NCBI GenBank assembly: GCA_900450595.1
Contig: UGGS01000001.1
Span: forward strand, 496,001-560,000
DNA: 64,000 bases
Direction of reading: 5' to 3'
Origin: [Flavobacterium] thermophilum
Lineage (GTDB): Bacteria; Bacillota; Bacilli; Bacillales; Anoxybacillaceae
Under the pieces are notes generated by a model. The model saw nothing but the letters and a program-made list of their open reading frames with translations, ran no database searches and was not told the DNA's origin. Positions 56,476-64,000 of this stretch are shown here, piece by piece. The position numbers were made by a program, and so were the translations under genes. Each line of letters opens with the position of its first letter. Position 1 is the first letter of the stretch.

Positions 56476-58419
56476 ATGAAAACGTGGCGTGAGGAAGTAC
56501 TGGAAAAATTTATTCATATCCCGTATTCGCTGCTGTTGGTAAATGATCCAGATTTCTTATTGAATGACGAACAAATTCTTCAACAATTAAGAAGCACTGG
56601 ATACGAAGTAGTGCACTTTCACGACAGCATTTTCATACGCTACTTGTATGAAACTCAATTTCGTGAAAGAGTGGAACAAGACGAGTTAAGGCTACTTATT
56701 TATAGCAATGAAACGGAGGAAACATGTTTTCCATACGACTTTTTACAACAAGGTTATCATATACGACTGCATATTCGTGACTTGTTTCCAAAATTTTCAG
56801 CAACCGTGGTCCGACAGTTAGATAAAGACGACTTTGATGGATTATATGCTGCTCATAAATCGTATCAAGGGTCTAACAGTGACAAGGAAACATTAGAGTA
56901 TATTGTAAAACATGTCTATAAAATCCCTTACGAATTGATTGACAGTGAAGTGGAGCTATATAAAATGCTTCTTTCCATCCATTATGAGAAAAAACAATTG
57001 CCGCAAAAAGTGCAAGAGTTTTTAATCGAAAAGCTAGCGGAACGAAATGAATTAAAAGGGATGCCAGTGAAACGTTTGTTGATGTCGACTAGTTATTTTT
57101 TTCAATATATCGAAAAACGATGGGTGGAATTTGTTCAGCAGTTGTCGGCGATAGAAAAGGACCTCATATTAGAAGAAAGTGCTTTTTATTTAGCCCATCC
57201 TTTTTCCAATCCAGATGTAAGAAGACTAATGAATGATTTGTTTACAGAAGGATATATACGAAAAGCAAAAATAGACGTAACCCGTTCTTTTCCGTCATGG
57301 ATGAAATCTGGTATAGAAATAGAGAAAGAGGATTCAATGGAGGAAAAACTTCGTCACCTTTATGATAAAATAGTTGAGCAAATTCCAGCGGCAAGCCGTT
57401 ATAAAGATTGGCTACATATGATGGAATGGATGGCGGAATATAAATGTACCATTCTAGAGGCAAATAAACGGGAATATGAAGAAGAAGCGTATGCTCTTTT
57501 TCAGCAAGTAAACGGGGCGTTCGAGCAATGGATGATGACGAATTACCGCTCCTTAACAAGCCTGCCGCCCGTCCCGAAGCCGAAAATGGTGCACCATATT
57601 GTGCAGTTTCTCGCTGCAAAACGTGCGCAAAACGAAAAAATTGCATTGCTTGTGATGGACGGCATGAGCTATGTTCAATGGAAGAGAATAAAACATGATT
57701 TAGAAAATAAAGGTTTTACTTTTGAAGAACATGGTGTATTTGCGTGGGTGCCGACATTGACATCGGTTTCTCGTCAGGCTATCTTCTCTGGTCATTTTCC
57801 ATCGGTATTTTCGCAGTCGATTCATACAACGGCTAAGGAAGAGAATTATTGGAAAACATTTTGGGAAAATAACGGGGTGCTGAAGCAATATGTTTCCTAT
57901 CAAAAAGGATTAGGAAAAGACCGTTACAAAAAGGAAGAAATCGCAGCATTTCGGCGTCCGAGTATTAAAATATATGGTGCGGTGATTGACAGTATTGACC
58001 GATTCATTCATGGAGCTGTACAAGGGGAAAAAAGTTTAATGTCCGAATTGCAATTATGGCTGCATACGGACTACTTAGCGCAGTTATTAGCCGATTTGCA
58101 TGATGCGAAATTTACGATTTATATCACTTCTGACCATGGAAATACGGAAAGTGTCGGAATCGGAAGCATCTCTGAAGGGGTATTAGCGGAACAAAAAGGA
58201 GAGCGTGTCCGCATTTACGACGATGTTGTTTTATGGCAAGATGCAGCGAAAAAAATCAACGGAATTCCTTGGCAAGGAGCAGGGCTTCCAAAAGATTATT
58301 ACGCTTTATTAGCCCCATATGGACAAGCTTTCGTTCATAAAAATGAACGAATTGTCAGTCACGGTAGCATTAGCATCGAGGAAGTGATCGTTCCATTCAT
58401 CAGAGTGATTGCGCATTAG
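56476..58419 (+). CDS. pglZ: BREX phosphatase-domain protein PglZ
   Basis: A 647-residue protein of the alkaline-phosphatase superfamily. The PglZ domain carries metal-site VMDGMSYVQW (D395), nucleophile-type Thr in WVPTLTSVSRQAIFSGHFPS (near 427) and ITSDHGNTE (D553/H554), plus the final His region NERIVSHGSISIEEVIVPF. The N-terminal 350 residues are helical. PglZ is the defining BREX component; its in vivo target is not known. ATG 56476 follows TTTTAGGTGATAAC. First gene of the second BREX transcript. Confidence 0.88.
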   Translation: MKTWREEVLEKFIHIPYSLLLVNDPDFLLNDEQILQQLRSTGYEVVHFHDSIFIRYLYETQFRERVEQDELRLLIYSNETEETCFPYDFLQQGYHIRLHIRDLFPKFSATVVRQLDKDDFDGLYAAHKSYQGSNSDKETLEYIVKHVYKIPYELIDSEVELYKMLLSIHYEKKQLPQKVQEFLIEKLAERNELKGMPVKRLLMSTSYFFQYIEKRWVEFVQQLSAIEKDLILEESAFYLAHPFSNPDVRRLMNDLFTEGYIRKAKIDVTRSFPSWMKSGIEIEKEDSMEEKLRHLYDKIVEQIPAASRYKDWLHMMEWMAEYKCTILEANKREYEEEAYALFQQVNGAFEQWMMTNYRSLTSLPPVPKPKMVHHIVQFLAAKRAQNEKIALLVMDGMSYVQWKRIKHDLENKGFTFEEHGVFAWVPTLTSVSRQAIFSGHFPSVFSQSIHTTAKEENYWKTFWENNGVLKQYVSYQKGLGKDRYKKEEIAAFRRPSIKIYGAVIDSIDRFIHGAVQGEKSLMSELQLWLHTDYLAQLLADLHDAKFTIYITSDHGNTESVGIGSISEGVLAEQKGERVRIYDDVVLWQDAAKKINGIPWQGAGLPKDYYALLAPYGQAFVHKNERIVSHGSISIEEVIVPFIRVIAH

Positions 58420-58430
58420 GAGGATCATAC

Positions 58431-59147
58431 ATGGTAAAACCAGTAGGATTTGATCAAAAAATCATGTTGCATCATTTAGATTTTACAGCGAATGAAGCAA
58501 GGAAATTGTCAAGAAAAGAGATGTATGAAGCTTTAGATTACTTTTTGCGAAGCGATATTCAAGGGGCAAAATCTAGGAAAAATGCGATTACGATGTTAAT
58601 GAAAATATGGTATTTAGTGGACGAGAATGTGATTCGATTACGTGACAGCGTGTTGGAATTATTTCCGCATTTGACAAAAGAAGAGAGGCTGCTTTTGCAT
58701 TGGGGAATGACCATCCTTGCGTATCCGTTTTTTAAAGATGTTGTCTATGAAATGGGGAAGCTGTTTCGTTTGCAGGATGAAATACCAAGCGCTGTCATCG
58801 GAAGAAAGATGAAGGAGTTGTATGGAGACCGAAGACGTGTCGAAGTGGCAACGAGCGCGGTATTAACGAGCATAAAAACATGGGAAGCGGTTGGGTGGTT
58901 AAAAAGCCGGGTGTATACGCCGCTGCCGAAGGTCGCCATTACCTCAAGGGAACTTCATCCATTTATTACGGAAGTCATTTTGCGGGCAATGAATGTGACT
59001 GCGATACCTGTAGATTTTCTTTATCATCATCCTTTATTTTTTCCGTTTTCGTTTACGGTCAGTACAGAGTCATTGCGGAATGCGCACCAGTTTAGCGTGC
59101 ACCGCCAAGGTATAGATCAATTGATTGTCGAATTATGTGAATCGTGA
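58431..59147 (+). CDS. brxA: BrxA-like BREX protein
   Basis: A 238-residue helical protein, MVKPVGFDQKIMLHHLDFTA, with LLLHWGMTILAYPFFKDVVY, RKMKELYGDRRRVEVATSAV and a C-terminal wing. Its place between pglZ and the helicase and the helix pattern fit the BrxA (DUF1819-like) component, a DNA-binding protein resembling NusB-fold factors. Direct sequence recognition is weak; the call is partly contextual. GGAGGATCATAC precedes ATG 58431 and the stop overlaps the open frame of the next gene. Confidence 0.65.
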   Translation: MVKPVGFDQKIMLHHLDFTANEARKLSRKEMYEALDYFLRSDIQGAKSRKNAITMLMKIWYLVDENVIRLRDSVLELFPHLTKEERLLLHWGMTILAYPFFKDVVYEMGKLFRLQDEIPSAVIGRKMKELYGDRRRVEVATSAVLTSIKTWEAVGWLKSRVYTPLPKVAITSRELHPFITEVILRAMNVTAIPVDFLYHHPLFFPFSFTVSTESLRNAHQFSVHRQGIDQLIVELCES

Positions 59148-59166
59148 TGGCGTGGGGGTAATGAAG

Positions 59167-62100
59167 ATGTTTCATGCTGGTGAGGTCGTTTATGGTCCGT
59201 ATTTTCCTGAAAATGTCGAAGTAAAACGTTGTGAACTATTGGAGGATTTCTATATTATTGAAGCGATTGGACGGGAAACGCATCAGTTTTATGAATTAAT
59301 GCTGGAAAAGGAAAAAATAGCAGAGTTGAAAAGATTAAAGGAAAATGCAAGCCAGCAGCCTGTACAAGGAGAGGACATTCAGCGATATTTACAATATTTG
59401 ATGTTCCGTCATGAGATGATGTATTCTCGCACACGGGCATTAGGGAACAAGAAACTTCTCCCATTGCCGCACCAAATTGAGGCGGTGTATGGAAGAATGC
59501 TTCAAGTTCCGCAAATCCGCTTTTTATTGGCGGATGATCCTGGCGCGGGGAAGACGATTATGGCAGGAATGCTGATTAAGGAATTAAAGGCAAGATATAG
59601 CATTGAGCGCATTCTTATTTTGACTCCCCCGTTAGTTGTCAAGCAGTGGCAAGAAGAAATGATGGAGAAGTTTCACGAACATTTCTCGATTATGAACCGC
59701 CATGTAGTTAAAGAGTACAGCGGGAAAAATCCGTTTGTCGATCACCGTCAATGTTTAGCATCGATGTATTGGGCGGCGCGGGAGGATGTGAAGCCGCTTA
59801 TTCAAGAGGCCGATTTCGATTTAATTATCATCGATGAAGCCCATAAAATGGCAGCGTATACCGAAGGAACAGTAAAAAAACGGATAACAAGAACGAAGTT
59901 GTATCAATTGGGCGAATCGATTTTACGGAAAGCGCCGCATTGTTTATTGCTTACTGCTACTCCGCATAAAGGCGATATGGAGAATTTTCGCCATTTAATG
60001 AGGTTAATTGATGAGGATGTTTTCGCAAACATACAAAGGAAATGAAAGCTTGCGTGAAAAAACCAACCCGTTTATGATTCGCCGTTTAAAAGAAAGCATG
60101 AAAAATTTTGATGGAACACCGCTGTTTCCGAAGCGGACGACAAAAACGATTCAATATACATTGACCGAAGAGGAACTAGCTTTATACAACGCAGTTACAG
60201 ATTATGTAAGGGAACATTTTAACCGTGCGATTCGAAACGGAAGCCATAGCACGGCGTTTGCCATGATGCTGCTTCAACGCCGGTTAAGCTCTTCGCTGGA
60301 AGCCATTTTATTATCTTTAAAGAGAAGATATAAACGATTAGTTCATTTATACAAACAGACAGAGCAAGAAAGAAGGAAGTATGTAAACAAAATAAATCAA
60401 ATAGAGTGGGATGACTATTTAGAAGAAGACAGCGAACAGCAGGAGCAATTGGAAAAACAGATAGTGCAGGCAGTGGACTCGATTGATCCAGTGGAATTAA
60501 AAAAAGAAATCATCGTATTAAAGAAATTAATCGAACAAGCGGAAAATTTGCGTCTGTATGCGGTGGAGAAAAAGTATCAAGAATTAGAAAAAACATTGTT
60601 TGGTACAAACGGTCTGCTTCAGCGAAACGAAAAAATTCTCATTTTTACGGAGTATGCGGATACATTGAATTATTTAGAGAAGAAACTGCTTGAACGTGTG
60701 CCGAGAGTAGCGAAAATAGTCGGGAGCTTTTCGATCGAAGAACGCCGAAGACAAGTAGAGCTGTTTCGAAATGAATGTTCGATTATGCTAGCAACAGATG
60801 CGGGCGGCGAATCGATTAATTTACAATTTTGCAATCAAATGATCAACTATGATATACCATGGAACCCAAATAAATTAGAGCAGCGGATGGGGCGTATTCA
60901 TCGGGTTGGGCAGAAGAACGAGGTGTTTGTATTTAACTTAGTTGCTCAAAATACCCGGGAAGGTCATGTTCTAATCCGTTTGCTTGAAAAAATGGAGCGC
61001 ATGAAAGAAGATTTAGGGGCAGATCTAGTTTACAATTTTATCGGCGAAGTAATGGAAGATAAATGGAACAGTTTAGCAAATTTGATGCAGGAAGCGATTT
61101 TAAACCGTGAACGTCTAGATGACGTAATTGCCAATATGGAAAAAGTATTGTCGGAAGAACATAAGAAATTGCTTCAACTGCTACAAGAAGAACGGCTGGC
61201 CGAAGATCCAATTGATTTATCTGGATTAAAACGTGAACAAAATGATTTAATCGTAAATCGTATTCCTATTCGGGCATATGCCGATTTGGCAACATACATT
61301 TTAAAAAAGAAAAAAGTACGTGTTTACGAATCAAATGATGGGAAAGTAAAACGCGTGGAGCGTTTGCCGAAATTTATTCGTGATCATCTTCCTGAATTGT
61401 CCCAGTACCAAGGGGAAAGTTTTCGTTTTACTGGGTTTCGTGAATATGAAACAGAGGAAGTGGCGCTGTTAACGGGTGACCATCCAATTTTTCGATTAAG
61501 CATGGATTTGATGAAAAAGGAAATAGAAAAACATGATTGGGAAAGATATTTAGTTACCTATGATGTCCCTGAACCGTTGATGGTAGAAGTATATCAGGTT
61601 CGCATTGTAGATGGGACTGGAAAAGAGCTAGAAAATCATTTTATCCATCTAGCAAAGCGGGAAAATGGCGAAATTGTGGTTCTGCATCCGTATTGGCTAT
61701 TTGCAGGCAATTTTTCTGATCAAGTTCTAGTATTAAATGATTATACATCCAATGATCATACTATCCATGTCATTAAGCATTCTTCCTTCATTCGCGATCA
61801 AATACAAGCGAAGCGCCAGAAACAGCTGGATAAAATACTGTCATTTTTGGAAAAATCATTCCATCAGCAATACCAAGATCTGTTGGAAAAAATAGATCAA
61901 TATCAAAAGGAAAATATCGATAACCGCAATAGTGCTCTGATTAACCAAATGAATGCTCGCATCATTGACTTGGAGATGAAAAAGGAAGAGCGTTTAACCC
62001 TCATCCGGCGCCAAAAAAACATTAGTATGAAACCGCCGAAAAAAATGCTTTCCTTACAGCTTGTCCCATCGGGGCGCAGTAAGAGAGTCATGGCGGTAGA

Positions 62101-62371
62101 TTATAAAGAAGTTGTAGAAACGTATGAAAAGGCAAATGGTAGAATGAATGTTAAAATGTTTGATTGCCTTGGATTGGTAGATTTTTATAGCGAACGGTTT
62201 AATGGAGAAGAACGCTATATTATTTTAACGAATGACCATAACTATATGCCGTCTGAACAGCATCTGGAAGATTTATCCGACATTTTGTCCAACGTATACA
62301 TTTATGTTGTTCAAGATGGTCAAATTGTTGAAGAAAGACAGATGGATCGAATTGGAATAAAACTCGTCTAA
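59167..62371 (+). pseudogene. brxHII: BREX-3 DEAD/SNF2-type helicase BrxHII, split by a frameshift
   Basis: Two overlapping frames encode one helicase of about 1070 residues. The first, from ATG 59167 (GGGGG 8 bases upstream; ATG 59161 also possible), reads MFHAGEVVYGPYFPENVEVK, Walker A ADDPGAGKTIMAGM, DEAH box IIIDEAHKMAA and TATPHKGD, then stops at 60045 after DEDVFANIQRK. The second continues YKGNESLREKTNPFMIRRLK, motif V ATDAGGESINLQFCN and motif VI QRMGRIHRVGQKNEVFVFNL to the stop at 62371. Changing the T run at 60020-60023 (4 T) to 3 or 6 T joins them. Without both halves no ATP-dependent activity is expected. Confidence 0.85.
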
Positions 62372-62424
62372 AAGGAACATTTCGAGAGGGAGGAGAAGAT
62401 ATATTGGATAAAAGAGGAATTTTA

Positions 62425-62757
62425 CCAATAACTAGGTTCATCACCACAACATGTACTTGACAAGCGATACGTTCTCCTGAACAAGGATGTGCAAAAATCA
62501 TTGATTTACTGATTTTTCCTCACAAGCGTAAGTGGGGCATGTTATGAAAAAATCAAGCACAACTTTTGGTGAAGAGCCAATAACTAGGATCTTTGCCACA
62601 AAATGTACTTGACAATCAGGTTGTTTTCTGATCAAGGGTACAAAAAATGCGAAATTTCCTGTATGGTAAAGGTGACCAAACCATCAACCATGGAGGAAAT
62701 TTCGCATGCAATCTCAGTTTATCAAAGATTTGATCACTTTACCAGGCTTTCTTATTC
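62425..62757 (+). mobile_element. Truncated IS (left end and first codons of a transposase)
   Basis: Two imperfect direct copies of a 39-base IS-end-like sequence (62425-62463 and 62577-62615; both start CCAATAACTAGG and end TGTACTTGACAA; 34 of 39 identical) are followed by a 14-bp inverted repeat (62647-62660 and 62694-62707) and ATG 62706 starting MQSQFIKDLITLPGF, which looks like a transposase N-terminus (perhaps ISL3 family). The frame then runs without interruption into the Mrr gene. The 415 bases between brxHII and mrr hold nothing else. Confidence 0.6.
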
Positions 62758-62786
62758 ATGGAGAACGAAAAGAGGGAGGAACCCGG

Positions 62787-63767
62787 ATGTCAAAATGGTG
62801 GATGATCCGCGCGGGCGACCGCAATGAACTGATTCCGCTTTGGCTGGAAAAGGGCATCGCATCGATCGGTTGGGCGAGATTGGGCGATCCGAAGCGCTTT
62901 CGGTCGAAAGAACAGCTGCAGCGAAAGGCGGATGAAGTGTTTGCCGAGTCAAAACCAAAATCGAGAACGAGTTGGGTGAATCAAGTATGGCGGTTTGCCC
63001 ATGAAATCAAAAAGGGCGATCGAGTGATCACATATTCAAAAGAGAAAAGGGAGTACATTGTTGGAACCGTGACAGAAGAGCATCGTTACGATCCCTCCAT
63101 CGGGCATCCCTATTATCCGAACATCATCCGGGTAAAATGGGAAAATGCGACAGTTCCAAGGGATTCGCTGTCAGACGGAGCGAAGAACAGTTTAGGTTCG
63201 ACGCTGACGGTGTTTCGAGTGGACGAATGGGGCGATGAAATCGAGCAGCGTTTACACAGTGAACCATTCTCAAAACCTCAACATGAAGAGGGGGAAACGG
63301 AAGAAATCGTTGAAGACCTTGTTGGAAAAGCGTTGATGATGATCCAGGACAAAGTGGACAAGCTTGATCCGTGGCAAATGCAAGATTTAGTGGCGGGCTT
63401 GCTTCAAGCAATGGGGTACAATGTGCAAGTGAGTCCGAAAGGCCCTGACGGCGGTGTGGATGTGCTCGCCTATAAGGATGCGTTTGGCTTTGAAAAACCT
63501 GTAATCAAGGTGCAAGTGAAGCATCGCAAAAGCGCCGCCTCGGCCCCGGAAATCCAGCAGCTTCTCGGAGCCAACCCGATTGATGCCAATTGCCTGTTCG
63601 TCTCCACAGGCGGTTTTACGTCCCACGCAGAGGCAGTCGCCAAACATAATTCCGTGAAACTGATTGATTTGGAAGAGCTGGTCAACTTGATTGTCCATTG
63701 GTATGAGAACATGCCTAGCGATGCGAGAGCGCTGCTTCCGCTGCAGAAAATGTATGTGCCTGAATAA
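62787..63767 (+). CDS. Mrr-family restriction endonuclease
   Basis: A 326-residue protein. The N-terminal domain (about 1-115, MSKWWMIRAGDRNELIPLWL; GDRVITYSKEKREYIVGTVT) resembles an EVE/PUA-like modified-base-binding fold, and the C-terminal Mrr_cat domain carries the PD-(D/E)xK nuclease site: D225 in GPDGGVDVLAY, then Q243 and K245 in VQVKHRKS, and GANPIDANCLFVSTGGFTSH. Such enzymes cut DNA carrying foreign modifications. ATG 62787 has AGAGGGAGGAAC upstream; the frame extends back into an IS remnant but that is accidental. It stands next to the BREX operon as part of a defence island. Confidence 0.85.
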   Translation: MSKWWMIRAGDRNELIPLWLEKGIASIGWARLGDPKRFRSKEQLQRKADEVFAESKPKSRTSWVNQVWRFAHEIKKGDRVITYSKEKREYIVGTVTEEHRYDPSIGHPYYPNIIRVKWENATVPRDSLSDGAKNSLGSTLTVFRVDEWGDEIEQRLHSEPFSKPQHEEGETEEIVEDLVGKALMMIQDKVDKLDPWQMQDLVAGLLQAMGYNVQVSPKGPDGGVDVLAYKDAFGFEKPVIKVQVKHRKSAASAPEIQQLLGANPIDANCLFVSTGGFTSHAEAVAKHNSVKLIDLEELVNLIVHWYENMPSDARALLPLQKMYVPE

Positions 63768-63896
63768 AAGCCGTTTGGGGCCGATTTCCTAGTTGCTCGA
63801 GGTTTTCCCGATTAAGCGAGTTGATGTTTGTTGAGCCTTTATGCCAAGGCAGGGATTTCGTCGTATTGACTTGGATGGAACACACAAGCGAAAAAC

Positions 63897-63925
63897 GGAG
63901 AGCTTTCCCCAGCTCTCCATTTTTT
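63897..63925. terminator. Bidirectional terminator
   Basis: GGAGAGCT (63897-63904) pairs perfectly with AGCTCTCC (63911-63918), followed by ATTTTTT; the minus strand also continues with GTTTTTC. It lies between mrr and the incoming minus-strand gene. Confidence 0.88.
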
Positions 63926-64000
63926 CATTCATGCAGGATTTCGACCTTATGTTCACGAATGGTATTCCTTATGTTGGTTTCTTTCGTGAGGAACCGTTCT
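63925..64000 (-). CDS. Unidentified gene, C-terminal end only
   Basis: On the minus strand the window edge shows about 24 codons, ERFLTKETNIRNTIREHKVE then ILHE, ending at TGA (63927-63925) directly before the bidirectional terminator. The other two minus frames contain stops. The placement relative to the terminator supports a real gene running off the right edge, but the fragment is too short to identify. Confidence 0.5.
   Translation of the reverse strand, partial: ERFLTKETNIRNTIREHKVEILHE

Noticed and set aside
53503..62371. DISARM or type I restriction system instead of BREX
   Set aside because: A PglZ-domain phosphatase protein and a BrxC-like ATPase are present, while HsdR/HsdS and the DISARM drmA/drmB genes are not seen.

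Overview
Organism. The window looks like a chromosomal segment of a thermophilic endospore former of the genus Geobacillus (or a very close relative). The evidence is GC-rich coding with Bacillus subtilis-like gene neighbourhoods (yneF / ccdA-yneI-ccdC / yneK / sspP-sspO-aconitase; ypeP-ypeQ-DUF2564-cspD), several small acid-soluble spore protein genes, and a dense set of Geobacillus-type insertion sequences. Species assignment is inference; no rRNA gene is present.  Layout. 1-19,200 is mostly core chromosome: the end of yneF, a two-gene heterodimeric ABC exporter of BmrC/BmrD type, a tiny Spo0E-like phosphatase, ccdA-yneI-ccdC (cytochrome c maturation), yneK, a LysM cell-wall hydrolase, three spore-protein genes (sspP, sspO, sspL) each with a visible sigma-G-like promoter, aconitase, a drug/metabolite exporter, the RNase H/zinc-finger pair, cspD, a short Spo0M protein and glpFK with a GlpP-type leader. 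19,400-25,200 is an oligopeptide ABC transporter operon behind a triple tandem repeat. 25,270-26,200 is a SAM-I (S-box) riboswitch in front of an unrecognised gene and a VOC-family gene. 26,280-32,600 holds two convergent hotdog thioesterases and histidine-utilisation genes hutG-(broken regulator)-hutU-hutI.  32,830-39,950 is an IS graveyard: a frameshifted IS630 element, a 2H phosphoesterase gene, an IS4-family element inserted precisely into the terminal repeat of an IS1182-family element, a stray mscL 3' fragment, and a degenerate ISLre2 element that cuts off the front of a yjiH-like gene. 40,580-46,230 returns to chromosome-like genes (mscL, YeeE/YedE transporter, pseudouridine degradation psuK-psuG, SEC-C protein), followed by an IS605-type element with intact TnpA and TnpB and by an extradiol dioxygenase gene.  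49,300-62,400 is a type 3 BREX-like anti-phage island: brxF, brxC, pglX(I), pglZ, a brxA-like gene and brxHII. The helicase is split by a one-base-class frameshift, the methylase carries an AT-rich central block that looks swapped in, and the operon has an internal terminator/promoter. A truncated IS and an Mrr-type restriction endonuclease follow, and a minus-strand gene enters from the right edge.  How genes work together. BrxC, PglX, PglZ, BrxF, BrxA-like and BrxHII would jointly methylate host DNA and block phage replication; Mrr would add modification-dependent cleavage. GlpF/GlpK import and phosphorylate glycerol, the Opp proteins import peptides, HutU/HutI/HutG take urocanate to glutamate, and PsuK/PsuG salvage pseudouridine.
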